Of a DNA stretch of 64,000 bases, positions 1-8,879 are shown piece after piece; the first letter of the stretch is position 1, and each line of letters begins with the position of its first letter. A program made the position numbers and the translations under genes. Below the pieces are notes generated by a model that was not told the DNA's origin, did no database searches, and saw nothing but the letters and a program-made list of their open reading frames with translations. The DNA is from Aliagarivorans marinus DSM 23064 (GTDB taxonomy: Bacteria > Pseudomonadota > Gammaproteobacteria > Enterobacterales > Celerinatantimonadaceae): assembly GCF_000429485.1 (NCBI RefSeq), contig NZ_AUBY01000020.1:1-64000 (forward strand). Reading direction: 5' to 3'.

Positions 1-77
1 TGTCGTTTCCGCTCGACTTGCATGTGTTAAGCCTGCCGCCAGCGTTCAATCTGAGCCATGATCAAACTCTTCAAATA
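1..77 (-). rRNA. rrs: 16S ribosomal RNA, 5' end (partial)
   Basis: The reverse complement carries the conserved start of bacterial 16S rRNA, AGAGTTTGATCATGGCTCAG, followed by the ATTGAACGCTGGCGGCAGGC block and the stretch normally targeted by universal primer 27F. Only the first ~77 nt lie in the window; the gene continues past position 1. The mature 5' end at about 77 is placed by alignment to the E. coli start. The adjacent clpB, pgeF, rluD, bamD and pssA genes match the neighbourhood of E. coli rrnG, so this is probably the equivalent operon. Confidence 0.97.
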
Positions 78-189
78 AAAGTTGTTTGCTCAAATAAATC
101 ACTGAATTAACGTTGTGTTCACTCAGGATAATTTGAAGCGAATTTTTTTGTCGCTTCACATCTCGTGAGTGCCCACACAGATTGCTTGA

Positions 190-210
190 TAACTTGTTAA
201 AGAACGTTGC
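190..210 (-). promoter_or_regulatory. rRNA leader boxA antitermination site
   Basis: On the minus strand the leader reads GTTCTTTAACAA, close to the boxA consensus TGCTCTTTAACA that binds NusB/S10 and loads the rRNA antitermination complex. It sits between the P1 promoter and the 16S 5' end, as in other gammaproteobacterial rrn leaders. Positions 78-372 are otherwise untranslated leader, with no protein gene seen. Confidence 0.8.
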
Positions 211-372
211 TTCGTTACCGAAGCGAGGTGCGCATTCTACGCTTTCCTCATTCCCAGTCAAGCCCTTTTTTGAAGTTTTTGACCGGTGGTTGTAAGTGCT
301 GTTTCCAGCCCCTCAACCCTGACCCGCTTTCACCGCAAACCCTGTTGCGCCGTGCTGTGTCAGTGGTGGCGC

Positions 373-400
373 ATTATAGGGCGTGGATTTGTTTCGTCAA
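373..400 (-). promoter_or_regulatory. rrn P1 promoter with UP-like element
   Basis: On the minus strand, a -35 TTGACG (395-400) and a perfect -10 TATAAT (373-378) are separated by 16 bp. A GC-rich discriminator (GCGCCACC) follows the -10, the arrangement that makes rRNA promoters sensitive to ppGpp and initiating NTPs. The 401-435 stretch upstream is almost entirely A/T and fits an UP element. The promoter reads into the 16S gene at the window edge. Confidence 0.85.
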
Positions 401-461
401 CAGTAAATTTCAAATAATTTTAAATAAATGAAATATACGTCCAAACAGTACAGAAATAAGC

Positions 462-1337
462 CTATTCAGGCTTATTTTCTTCTGCTTTGCTATCAGTGGT
501 GGCGGTTTGCGCTGATTCACCGCTTGAAGCAGCCGCTTTGCTGCTGCCTTTGGCACAGCTCTCGAGATCTTCCATATCTTCAGGCTCGTCACCCATCACA
601 TGCTCGAACTTGAGCTTGTTGACGGTGCGGATGGTGTAGATAGGACCCGATAGGGTGTATACCAAAAACAGAGTAAACAGGACCAGCGGTGGCTTAAGCG
701 CAATGATGACAAACACAACGACCATCAGCAGTACCACGATAAACGGCACCTTGCCTTTAAGGTCGATACCTTTGAAGCTGTAGTAACGGAAGTTAGACAC
801 CATCAGCAGGCCAGCAAGCACGGTAACCACCCAAGCCACAATGTTGAAGTTGTTGCCCGCAACGTCCAGGTCTTGCGCAAACCACACCATACCGGCAACT
901 ACCGCCGCTGCGGCCGGGCTCGCCAGGCCTTGGAAGAAACGTTTATCTGCAATGCCCACCTGGGTGTTGAAGCGCGCTAAACGCAGCGCCGCCCCGACGG
1001 TATAGATGAACGCAGCCAACCAGCCAATCTTGCCAAAGTCGCTGAGCGCCCAGTTGTATACCACCAGCGCCGGCGCAATACCGAAGCTGACCATATCGGC
1101 CATAGAGTCATACTCGGCACCAAAGGCACTCTCGGTTCCGGTCAAACGAGCCACTCTCCCATCGACGCCGTCGAATACCATCGCGACGAAGATAGCAATT
1201 GCCGCCGCTTCGAACTGTCCGTTCATTGAGGCCACTACTGCATAGAATCCTGAAAATAGTCCGGCGGTAGTAAACAGATTAGGTAGGAAGTAAATCCCCT
1301 TCTGTTTCGCGCCATCACTCACTTTTTGCTCGGTCAT
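462..1337 (-). CDS. pssA: CDP-diacylglycerol--serine O-phosphatidyltransferase
   Basis: Makes phosphatidylserine from CDP-diacylglycerol and serine, the first committed step to phosphatidylethanolamine, at the inner membrane. This is the multi-spanning CDP-alcohol phosphatidyltransferase type, not the peripheral E. coli PssA type. The family signature D-G-x2-A-R-x8-G-x3-D-x3-D is seen as DGVDGRVARLTG followed by FGAEYDSMADM near residues 46-70. About eight hydrophobic segments follow, and the C-terminal 45 residues are acidic and low in complexity (Ser/Ala/Glu). The start at MTEQKVS was chosen over an upstream ATG because an AGG-containing ribosome site lies just before it. It is transcribed toward the rRNA operon, whose promoter lies beyond its stop. 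Confidence 0.93.
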   Translation of the reverse strand: MTEQKVSDGAKQKGIYFLPNLFTTAGLFSGFYAVVASMNGQFEAAAIAIFVAMVFDGVDGRVARLTGTESAFGAEYDSMADMVSFGIAPALVVYNWALSDFGKIGWLAAFIYTVGAALRLARFNTQVGIADKRFFQGLASPAAAAVVAGMVWFAQDLDVAGNNFNIVAWVVTVLAGLLMVSNFRYYSFKGIDLKGKVPFIVVLLMVVVFVIIALKPPLVLFTLFLVYTLSGPIYTIRTVNKLKFEHVMGDEPEDMEDLESCAKGSSKAAASSGESAQTATTDSKAEENKPE

Positions 1338-1482
1338 GATATACCTGAACCTATAGTTACAACTTAGCCGCACAACATATCACAAGCCCCAAAGGCTTGG
1401 TAGCTGATGGAATGGCAAATAGATGGAAATAGACTATAGCTTAAATACAGCAAGACACCGCCTGCAGCACAATGGAGTGAAC

Positions 1483-1755
1483 ATGGATACGGAAGCGCTG
1501 CTGCAGTACCTGCAATTGAATCCCGAGCAGTACCGCAAGCTACAAAACCTCGATGCCAACTACGAACAGCAAATGGATGAACTGTTTGCCTCAGAGCAGG
1601 ACCGGAAGTCCATGTGGAAGGCGATGCGCGCGCTGGTACGCGATAAAGAGTCGCAGATCCGTGCTTGTTTAAACGAAGAACAACAGCAGCGCTACAGTGC
1701 GTTACGTCAGCAACAGCAACTGCAGCGCAAGCAATCAGGTGACAGGCACCATTAG
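1483..1755 (+). CDS. small helical hypothetical protein
   Basis: A 90-residue, highly charged, Gln/Glu-rich protein with predicted all-helical character and no signal peptide or membrane segment. The pattern of [13 protein letters not shown] and [17 protein letters not shown] recalls the LTxxQ-type helical repeats of Spy/CpxP chaperone-like proteins, but the lack of a secretion signal argues against a periplasmic role, so no function is assigned. The start at 1483 is preceded by GGAG at a good distance; a longer frame from 1423 lacks such a site. Its stop overlaps the convergent clpB stop by 4 nt (TTAG). Confidence 0.75.
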   Translation: MDTEALLQYLQLNPEQYRKLQNLDANYEQQMDELFASEQDRKSMWKAMRALVRDKESQIRACLNEEQQQRYSALRQQQQLQRKQSGDRHH

Positions 1756-4331
1756 TTCATCGGGTTGAAGATCAATCGGCCACGCTCTGCACTAACAGAT
1801 ATCCCCATACCCGGCTGCACCTTACCCGCCAAGATGGCGTGGGCGAGAGGATTCTCAAGCTCCTGCTGAATCGCCCGTTTGAGTGGGCGCGCGCCAAACA
1901 CCGGATCAAAGCCAGCTTCTGCCAACTTCTCTAGCGCAGCTTGGTCAACCTTGAGGCGATAGCCCTTCTCTTCTAGCCTTGGCACCAAACGCTGGATCTG
2001 TATCTCCGCGATCTTGCAGATGTGCTGCTGAGCCAGTGGATGGAACACCACCGTTTCATCGATACGGTTGATAAACTCCGGGCGGAATTGGGTAGAGAGG
2101 ATCCCCATCAAGGTCGCTTTGATGGAATCATACTCCATCTCACCATGCCCTTCTTGGATAACATCGGAGCCGAGGTTAGAGGTCATGATGATCACGCTAT
2201 TGCGAAAATCCACGGTCCGCCCTTGGCCATCGGTCAGTCTACCGTCGTCAAGTACCTGCAACAGGATATTAAACACATCGGGATGAGCCTTTTCGACTTC
2301 GTCGAGCAGGATCACCGAGTAAGGCTTGCGCCGTACCGCTTCGGTCAGATAGCCGCCTTCCTCATAGCCCACATAGCCGGGAGGTGCCCCGACCAAGCGC
2401 GCGACCGAATGCTTCTCCATAAATTCCGACATATCGATGCGCACCATGGCGTCGTCACTGTCGAACATAAACTCCGCCAGTGCTTTACATAGCTCGGTTT
2501 TACCGACACCGGTTGGGCCAAGGAATAGAAACGAGCCAATCGGGCGATTCGGATCAGACAGCCCGGCACGGCTGCGGCGAATTGCATTGGATACCGCTTC
2601 CACCGCTTCGCTTTGGCCGATAACCCGATCGTGCAGTTGCTGCTCCATTCGCAGCAGTTTATCGCGCTCACCTTCAAGCATGCGGTTCACCGGAATGCCA
2701 GTCCAGCGCGACAACACTTCGGCAATCTCGCTGTCGGTGACTTTGTTACGCAGCAGGCTCATGTCCTGCATTTCAGCCTGACTCGCCAAATCGAGCTGGC
2801 GCTCCAGCTCGGGGATACGGCCATACTGCAGCTCCGACATCCGGTTGAGATCGCCCGCGCGCCGCGCCACGTCCATATCTAAGCGGGCCTGCTCTAGGTC
2901 GGCCTTGATATGCTGGGTACCAGAGAGCGCTGCTTTCTCGGCTTTCCAAACCTCTTCGAGCTCAGAAAACTGGCGCTCTTTGTCGCCCAGTTCGTCTTCC
3001 AATAGTTCCAAGCGCTTGCGGCTGGCCTCGTCCGACTCTTTTTGCATCGCTTGCTGCTCCAGCTTCAACTGGATGATGCGGCGCTCGAGCTTATCTAAGG
3101 CCTCAGGCTTTGAGTCAATCTGTAGGCGAATGCTCGACGCGGCCTCGTCGATAAGGTCGATGGCTTTATCAGGCAATTGACGATCGGATATATAGCGATG
3201 CGACAACCCGGCAGCGGCGACAATGGCTGGATCGGTGATCTCCACCGAATGGTGCAGCTCATAGCGCTCTTTAAGACCACGTAAGATCGCGATCGTATCT
3301 TCCACGTTTGGCTCCTCCACCAGCACTTTTTGGAAGCGACGCTCCAACGCAGCATCTTTTTCAATGTACTGACGGTATTCATCCAAGGTGGTCGCACCAA
3401 CGCAATGCAGCTCACCACGCGCGAGAGCGGGTTTAAGCATATTGCCAGCATCCATCGCGCCTTCACCTTTACCGGCGCCGACCATGGTATGCAGTTCATC
3501 GATAAACAAGATGACCTGGCCTTCTTCTTTAGCCAGCTCGTTCAGTACCGCTTTAAGGCGCTCTTCAAACTCACCGCGGTACTTAGCACCGGCGACCAGT
3601 GCGCCCATATCCAGCGATAAGACCCGTTTGTTCTTTAACCCTTCCGGTACTTCGTGGTTGATAATCCGCTGGGCCAAGCCCTCGGCGATGGCGGTTTTAC
3701 CGACACCGGGCTCACCGATTAATACCGGGTTGTTCTTGGTACGGCGCTGCAGCACTTGCACGGTACGGCGGATCTCATCGTCACGGCCGATGACCGGGTC
3801 GAGCTTACCTTGCTCAGCACGCTCGGTCAGATCGATGGTGAACTTCTCCAGCGCTTGGCGCTGATCTTCGGCGTTTTGCTCATCCACATTCTGGCCACCA
3901 CGTACCTTGTCGATGGCTTTCTCAAGCTTGCCCTTATCTACGCCCATGGAGCGCAGGATATCGCCAAGCGCACCTTTGTCTTCAAGCGCGGCCAGCAAGA
4001 AGATCTCAGACGAGATGAACTTGTCTTTGCGCTTTTGTGCGAGCTTGTCGCAGAGGTTGAGCAGCACTACCAGTTGATTGGATAGTTGAACATCGCCGCC
4101 AGTGCCTTCGACCCGAGGAATACTCTCCAGCGCCTGTGATAACTGCGAGCGCAGCGCGCTGACTTCGACGCCAACGTCAAGCAATAGTGGGCGCAGTGAC
4201 CCTGCATCCTGATTGAGCATGGAGGTCATCAGGTGGGCGGGCTCGATGTATTGATGGTCTCGCCCCAGCGCTAAAGACTGGGCGTCAGAGATTGCCAGTT
4301 GGAATTTTGTCGTGAATCTGTCCAGTCGCAT
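1752..4331 (-). CDS. clpB: ATP-dependent disaggregase ClpB
   Basis: Hexameric AAA+ chaperone that, with DnaK/DnaJ/GrpE, threads and rescues aggregated proteins after heat stress. The 859 residues match the family length. An N-terminal Clp repeat domain is followed by NBD1 with Walker [14 protein letters not shown] and Walker [10 protein letters not shown], the coiled-coil M domain (about 410-530), and NBD2 with Walker [15 protein letters not shown], Walker [14 protein letters not shown] and sensor-2 GARPLKRAI. The start at MRLDRFTT follows GGGAG at 7 nt. A sigma-32 type promoter lies directly upstream. The pgeF-rluD neighbours are as in E. coli. Confidence 0.98.
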   Translation of the reverse strand: MRLDRFTTKFQLAISDAQSLALGRDHQYIEPAHLMTSMLNQDAGSLRPLLLDVGVEVSALRSQLSQALESIPRVEGTGGDVQLSNQLVVLLNLCDKLAQKRKDKFISSEIFLLAALEDKGALGDILRSMGVDKGKLEKAIDKVRGGQNVDEQNAEDQRQALEKFTIDLTERAEQGKLDPVIGRDDEIRRTVQVLQRRTKNNPVLIGEPGVGKTAIAEGLAQRIINHEVPEGLKNKRVLSLDMGALVAGAKYRGEFEERLKAVLNELAKEEGQVILFIDELHTMVGAGKGEGAMDAGNMLKPALARGELHCVGATTLDEYRQYIEKDAALERRFQKVLVEEPNVEDTIAILRGLKERYELHHSVEITDPAIVAAAGLSHRYISDRQLPDKAIDLIDEAASSIRLQIDSKPEALDKLERRIIQLKLEQQAMQKESDEASRKRLELLEDELGDKERQFSELEEVWKAEKAALSGTQHIKADLEQARLDMDVARRAGDLNRMSELQYGRIPELERQLDLASQAEMQDMSLLRNKVTDSEIAEVLSRWTGIPVNRMLEGERDKLLRMEQQLHDRVIGQSEAVEAVSNAIRRSRAGLSDPNRPIGSFLFLGPTGVGKTELCKALAEFMFDSDDAMVRIDMSEFMEKHSVARLVGAPPGYVGYEEGGYLTEAVRRKPYSVILLDEVEKAHPDVFNILLQVLDDGRLTDGQGRTVDFRNSVIIMTSNLGSDVIQEGHGEMEYDSIKATLMGILSTQFRPEFINRIDETVVFHPLAQQHICKIAEIQIQRLVPRLEEKGYRLKVDQAALEKLAEAGFDPVFGARPLKRAIQQELENPLAHAILAGKVQPGMGISVSAERGRLIFNPMN

Positions 4332-4365
4332 GATTCGACTCCCATAACGCATTGTGTTGATACAT

Positions 4366-4394
4366 AGATGGGAGCATTGGCGGCTAATTTCAAG
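4366..4394 (-). promoter_or_regulatory. sigma-32 heat-shock promoter of clpB
   Basis: On the minus strand CTTGAAA (4388-4394) is a perfect heat-shock -35 element, followed after 14 bp by TCCCATCT (4366-4373), one mismatch from the -10 consensus CCCCATNT. It lies 35 bp upstream of the clpB start in the short gap behind pgeF. E. coli clpB is also controlled by RpoH. Confidence 0.85.
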
Positions 4395-4419
4395 GCATTA
4401 TCGCAATGCCAGCTTCAAC

Positions 4420-5151
4420 CTAACGAATAGCTGTGAGAGAGATCGCGGCCGCCATCCGGCCGGTTTGACCGTCGCGTCGATAGGAGAAGTATTTTTCGCT
4501 GTGACGAACGGTACATTCTTGATTGGCGTAGATTGCGGTGATGCCTAATGCTTGCAGGCGTTGCCGAGCCAGTAGCTGAATATTGGCGAAGTACTTTCCT
4601 GGCTCACCAGCGGTGAAGGCTTCAGCAGCATCCGCACTATGATTAACGAACTGTTCTCTGACCTCAGCGCCCACTTCGAAGGCCTCGGGGCCAATCGCGG
4701 GGCCTAGCCATACCAACAGCTCTTCCGGTTGGCAGCGCATCGCGGCCACTGTGTTCTCCAATACCCCATTCACCAGTCCGCGCCACCCCGCGTGAGCAGC
4801 AGCAACCACGGTGGCATGTCGATCGCAAAGCAGCACAGGCAGGCAATCGGCGGTCATCACTACACAGCTGCGCTGGCCGCTTCGGTCAATGCTTGCATCG
4901 GCATCAGGGATAGCTGATTGCTCAGCGGCATCTACCACCACCGTGCTATGCACCTGATTGAGCCAGCACGGTGAAGTGGGAAGGTGCGAAGCAAAGTGCT
5001 CGCGGTTTAATGCAACGTCAGCTGTCGAATCCCCAACATGATCGCCAAGGTTATAGCTGTGGTAGACACCTTTACTATTGCCTTGCAGGCGATCGCTGTA
5101 GATCGCGGTTACGCCAGCGGGTGCTGGCCAGTCGGGGATAAGTACCGCCAT
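4420..5151 (-). CDS. pgeF: purine nucleoside phosphorylase / laccase-domain protein PgeF (YfiH)
   Basis: Member of the YfiH/LACC1 family. Family members act as purine nucleoside phosphorylases, and E. coli PgeF has been linked to removing wrongly built muropeptides carrying L-Ser. The metal-site motifs are present: LNQVHS near residue 63, TADCLPVLL near 100 and AHAGWRG near 120, giving the His-Cys-His set typical of the family. The length of 243 residues is standard. It starts 2 nt after the rluD stop, so the two are co-transcribed and probably coupled, and clpB follows downstream from its own heat-shock promoter. Confidence 0.93.
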   Translation of the reverse strand: MAVLIPDWPAPAGVTAIYSDRLQGNSKGVYHSYNLGDHVGDSTADVALNREHFASHLPTSPCWLNQVHSTVVVDAAEQSAIPDADASIDRSGQRSCVVMTADCLPVLLCDRHATVVAAAHAGWRGLVNGVLENTVAAMRCQPEELLVWLGPAIGPEAFEVGAEVREQFVNHSADAAEAFTAGEPGKYFANIQLLARQRLQALGITAIYANQECTVRHSEKYFSYRRDGQTGRMAAAISLTAIR

Positions 5152-5153
5152 GG

Positions 5154-6119
5154 CTATTCCGGTCCGTTGAGTTCCAGGTCTTTGCGCAGCTGTTTGGTCA
5201 TGGCCTGCATATCGTCAGGCACCGGCGCGCTCCACTCCATCATCTCACCGCTAATCGGATGCTGCAAACGTAGCATCACCGCATGTAGTGCTTGGCGTCT
5301 AAAGCCACGTAGCGCCGCTACAAAATCAGGACTGGCCGCTTTCGGTAGACGCAGACGACCGTAGGTCTGATCGCCAATCAGCGAGTGGCCGATGTGCGCC
5401 ATGTGCACGCGGATCTGGTGGGTACGACCACTTTCCAGACGCAGGCGGATACGGGTGTGCTGACGAAACTTCTCGGCAACACGGTAGTGGGTCACAGAAG
5501 GACGGCCAGTTTCGATCACTGCCATATGGGTGCGTTTTTGTGGATGACGGCCAATCGGCTGATCAACCAAACCGCCGGCGGTCATGATCCCGGTCACTAG
5601 GGCCTCATACTCACGGGTAATCTCGCGCGCTTGCAGCGCTTCGACCAGATGAGTCTGTGCAGGTACCGTCTTAGCGATTACCATCAGACCGGTGGTGTCT
5701 TTATCGAGGCGGTGAACAATACCGGCGCGTGGCACTTCGGCGATTTCAGGATAGCGATGCAGCAAGGCATTCAGCACGGTACCGCTCGGGTTACCCGCAC
5801 CGGGATGAACCACCAGCTCTGCAGGCTTGTTGATCACCAAGATATCGTCGTCTTCATAAACAATATCCAGCTCGATGTCTTCGCCTTGGGCTTCGACCAC
5901 GTCTTCCAGCACGGTGGATACTTCCACTTCGGCACCTTCGGACACCTTTTCGCGGGGTTTGGTGACCACTTCGCCATCGAGTTTCACCTGACCTTCCAAG
6001 ATCCACTCTTTAATACGTGAGCGGGAGTAGTCAGGAAACAGATTGGCCAACGCCTGATCTAAGCGACAACCGGTGAGTTGCTCATCGACCACGGCTTGTA
6101 ATTCTAGGGCTTGGCTCAT
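5154..6119 (-). CDS. rluD: 23S rRNA pseudouridine(1911/1915/1917) synthase RluD
   Basis: Isomerises three uridines in helix 69 of 23S rRNA, which affects 50S assembly and termination. An N-terminal S4 RNA-binding domain (CRLDQALANLFPDYSRSRIK, residues 18-37) precedes the RluA-type catalytic domain with HRLDKDTTGLMV, whose second Asp is the nucleophile. Downstream motifs SGRTHQIRVH and LHA are present. The 321-residue length fits E. coli RluD. It is divergent from bamD, the same arrangement as in E. coli. Confidence 0.96.
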   Translation of the reverse strand: MSQALELQAVVDEQLTGCRLDQALANLFPDYSRSRIKEWILEGQVKLDGEVVTKPREKVSEGAEVEVSTVLEDVVEAQGEDIELDIVYEDDDILVINKPAELVVHPGAGNPSGTVLNALLHRYPEIAEVPRAGIVHRLDKDTTGLMVIAKTVPAQTHLVEALQAREITREYEALVTGIMTAGGLVDQPIGRHPQKRTHMAVIETGRPSVTHYRVAEKFRQHTRIRLRLESGRTHQIRVHMAHIGHSLIGDQTYGRLRLPKAASPDFVAALRGFRRQALHAVMLRLQHPISGEMMEWSAPVPDDMQAMTKQLRKDLELNGPE

Positions 6120-6248
6120 GTTTATACCTTCGGGCTGGAAAAAACCGGGTATTTTATACCTTCTTCGCTCAAAGCATAGTGAATTTTGCTAAGGAATTGT
6201 GGTCACAGTTAGCGAGTCGGCGTTTTTAGGCGCTGGCGAGGCATACAA

Positions 6249-6277
6249 TTGACCTGTGCGGCTCCTTGAAGGATACT
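6249..6277 (+). promoter_or_regulatory. probable sigma-70 promoter for bamD
   Basis: TTGACC (6249-6254) and GATACT (6272-6277) are separated by exactly 17 bp in the 264-bp gap between the divergent rluD and bamD genes. This leaves an untranslated leader of about 100 nt before bamD. No clear sigma-E element was found. Confidence 0.5.
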
Positions 6278-6383
6278 GTGGCGTCAATTTAACGGAGTCC
6301 GTAATCAGGAAGATACAGCTGACGCTGGCGACTCTTTGCAGACTTATTCTTCGATTTAACATTACAGAGAAGCTTACCCCAAC

Positions 6384-7118
6384 ATGCAAGTATTGAAGCG
6401 AGCCCTATTGGTGTTGTTTACCAGTGCATTCATTTTTGGCTGCTCGTCAAACAAGGCGGATAAACCCACGGTTCCAGACAAGCCAGCTTCTGAGCTTTAT
6501 TCAGAAAGCCAAACCGCTATCAATTTGGGTAACTTCGGCGAAGCCTCGGAGCTTTTGGAAGCATTGGATACCCGCTTCCCCTTCGGCCCGTATACCACTC
6601 AAGTGCAGCTCGATCTTATTTATGTTTACTACAAACTGAACGAGACGCCTAAGGCGCTAGCGAATATTGATCGCTTCCTGCGCAACAACCCAACCCATAG
6701 CGATTTGGATTATGTTTACTACATGCGCGGTCTTGCCAATATGGCGGCCGACTACAACCTATTCCAAAGCGTCGTTCGCGTAGATCGCTACGACCGCGAT
6801 CCAAGCTTTAGTCAGCAAGCATTCCGTGATTTCGGCACGCTGCTTAAGCGCTACCCTAACAGCGACTACGCAGCAGACGCACGCGCTCGCATGGTGTTTC
6901 TGAAAAACAACCTGGCCCGTCATGAGCTATCGGTCGCGCGCTACTATATCAAGCGAGAAGCCTATATCGGAGCCGTTAACCGCGCTAAGTATATTGTCGA
7001 GCACTTCCCTGATACCCAAGCGGCTCGCGATGCTTTGGTTGTTATGCAAGAAGGCTACACCGCTTTAGGTGTTGATGATCTGGCTGAGCAGGCAGCCCGG
7101 GTTGAAGCGGCAAATTAA
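6384..7118 (+). CDS. bamD: outer membrane assembly lipoprotein BamD
   Basis: Essential lipoprotein of the BAM complex that folds and inserts beta-barrel proteins into the outer membrane. A signal peptide ends in the lipobox FGCSS, with the lipidated Cys at residue 20. The mature part consists of TPR-like helices, with the family stretches SELYSESQTAINLGNFGEA, TRFPFGPYTTQVQLDLIYVYYK and YVYYMRGLA. Its 244 residues match the family. It is monocistronic here: a bidirectional hairpin separates it from the convergent glnB. Confidence 0.96.
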   Translation: MQVLKRALLVLFTSAFIFGCSSNKADKPTVPDKPASELYSESQTAINLGNFGEASELLEALDTRFPFGPYTTQVQLDLIYVYYKLNETPKALANIDRFLRNNPTHSDLDYVYYMRGLANMAADYNLFQSVVRVDRYDRDPSFSQQAFRDFGTLLKRYPNSDYAADARARMVFLKNNLARHELSVARYYIKREAYIGAVNRAKYIVEHFPDTQAARDALVVMQEGYTALGVDDLAEQAARVEAAN

Positions 7119-7144
7119 TCTAAGAAACGGCAACCAGACTGACA

Positions 7145-7173
7145 AAAAAAGCGAGCTCAAGGCTCGCTTTTTT
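7145..7173. terminator. bidirectional Rho-independent terminator, bamD/glnB
   Basis: AAAAAAGCGAGC, loop TCAAG, GCTCGCTTTTTT. The GC stem is flanked by A and T runs on both sides, so it can end transcription of both bamD (plus) and glnB (minus). Confidence 0.9.
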
Positions 7174-7189
7174 ATTTATCAGATATCGC

Positions 7190-7549
<360 letters not shown>

Positions 7550-7624
7550 TTAAATCGCTGATTCTGAAAATACTAATACTGTAAGCTAAGCATAGTTGCG
7601 AAACAAACACTTATGTGAGTTGTT

Positions 7625-8140
7625 GTGAAAAGAGTAGAAAACGCAGGCTTCACCTTAATGGAGCTATTGATCACCGTTGCCCTCGCCGCCATCCTGCTCG
7701 GGATTGGTGTTCCCGCGATGACGCAGTTCCATGCCTCAATCTCTGCTGAAGCCACCCGCAACCGCCTGATGCGTGAAGTGCGCTTTGCCCGCAGCCAAGC
7801 CATAGACTTGAGCCAAACCGTAGTGATCTGCGCCTTAGACAGCGACAACAAATGTGGTGGCAGTGCCACAGACGGTCTCACGATCTTTATCGATAGCAAC
7901 AATAATCAAGCTCTGGATGTAGGCGAAGAAGTATTGCAAGTCGCTGAGAGCTACGGGACCGGAAAAGTTAAACTTAACACCACCGCTCTCCGCTTCACAC
8001 CCGAAGGGATGATCACCGGCCAGAATGGCAGCCTCTATTTTTGCTCAAACGATAGCAATTATGTAAGTGGCATCATTGTGTCCAGGGGGGGCAGTGTTCG
8101 CTTTGCTTTAGATAGTGAAACTACGAGCTGTCCAATTTAA
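7625..8140 (+). CDS. fimT: GspH/FimT-family type IV minor pseudopilin
   Basis: Prepilin-like protein with a short leader ending in Gly before FTLMELL (GFTLMELLITVALAAILLGIG), the PilD cleavage and N-methylation site plus hydrophobic helix. Its 171 residues and later Cys pairs (VICALDSDNKCGG and the SLYFC/TSCPI region) fit FimT/GspH proteins, which bind DNA during natural transformation in some species. It begins with a non-ATG codon. It is transcribed toward the pilus gene cluster on the opposite strand and is probably functionally tied to it. Confidence 0.85.
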   Translation: MKRVENAGFTLMELLITVALAAILLGIGVPAMTQFHASISAEATRNRLMREVRFARSQAIDLSQTVVICALDSDNKCGGSATDGLTIFIDSNNNQALDVGEEVLQVAESYGTGKVKLNTTALRFTPEGMITGQNGSLYFCSNDSNYVSGIIVSRGGSVRFALDSETTSCPI

Positions 8141-8146
8141 TACCTG

Positions 8147-8467
8147 TTAGTGAGCTAAATCTTCCAGCAACACTTGCGCTTGTCTGGAACTAAAGCGTTG
8201 TCCATAAAGAACACACTCCAAATCGACGAGCGCACCATGTTGCTCTGTCCAGCTACTCGCTACGCTGTATCGCTCTCGCATTAGTGCTGTTGCCGCATCG
8301 AGATAGCTCTCACCACTGCCTAAATGCAACTCGGGCGCTGCCAACACCACATTCTCACTCGCGTCAGACCAACTTAGATGACAGGCGATATCTTGCTGCT
8401 GCGCAACACTAGACGCAGTAAATAGAAACTGCCCCACAACGATCATCATTTTGCTACCAACATTCAT
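8147..8467 (-). CDS. TapY2-like type IV pilus-associated exported protein
   Basis: A 106-residue protein with a hydrophobic N-terminal signal (MMIVVGQFLFTASSVAQ, cleavage probably after AQ) and two Cys in the mature part (DIACHL and DLECVLYG). Position directly after pilE and general shape resemble the TapY2 family found behind pilE in Shewanella-type pilus clusters; this assignment rests mainly on context. The start lies inside the end of pilE (14-nt overlap), preceded by GGGGAG at about 8 nt, which argues for translational coupling. A longer upstream frame in the same phase only shadows pilE. Confidence 0.7.
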   Translation of the reverse strand: MNVGSKMMIVVGQFLFTASSVAQQQDIACHLSWSDASENVVLAAPELHLGSGESYLDAATALMRERYSVASSWTEQHGALVDLECVLYGQRFSSRQAQVLLEDLAH

Positions 8468-8879
8468 TGCTGCTACTCCCCTCTGAATCCACTGCGGTTT
8501 TAGCCCCGATACTGCTGTAACTGATCGATTTGCAGGACTTGTCGTTGAGCTGCACGCCTTGCGCGGTAGCGGTAACGGTAAACGCATCGGCAGAGGCGGC
8601 GCTCAAAGTCACGCTGTAATGGCCATTGTCTGTGCTAAATGAGGTCTCGTCACTGGCCGCCAGCCCCAATGCAACCAACGTGGTGGCATAGCTGCCGTTA
8701 TCTAGATAGTACTGCTCTTGAAGCAAACTCACCTCAGCCAGCGCCTCCCACGACTCTCCCCGCCGCGACTCCAGCACATAGCTGGTGTAGGACGGATAGG
8801 CGACAGTGGCTAAGATGGCCACTATCGCCACACTAATCATTAACTCAATCAGGCTAAAGCCCGTTACTGCTGGCTTCAC
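8454..8879 (-). CDS. pilE: type IV pilin PilE
   Basis: Minor type IV pilin of the PilE class. A 7-residue leader ends in Gly before FSLIELMISVAIVAILATVAYPSY, with the conserved Glu5 of the mature protein. The globular part contains the usual QEQYYLDNGSYA segment and a C-terminal Cys pair (KSCKS ... NECW) able to form the D-loop disulfide. The start codon is GTG sharing one base with the pilY1 stop, preceded by GGAGG, so it is translationally coupled to pilY1. It is cleaved and methylated by PilD (not in the window). Confidence 0.92.
   Translation of the reverse strand: MKPAVTGFSLIELMISVAIVAILATVAYPSYTSYVLESRRGESWEALAEVSLLQEQYYLDNGSYATTLVALGLAASDETSFSTDNGHYSVTLSAASADAFTVTATAQGVQLNDKSCKSISYSSIGAKTAVDSEGSSSNECW

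Noticed and set aside
78-372. Protein-coding frames across the rRNA leader
   Set aside because: Two short frames overlap the leader, but boxA and the P1 promoter show this is untranslated rRNA precursor.
2022-3864. Several open frames antisense to clpB
   Set aside because: They mirror the strongly conserved clpB codons and lack ribosome sites or domains.
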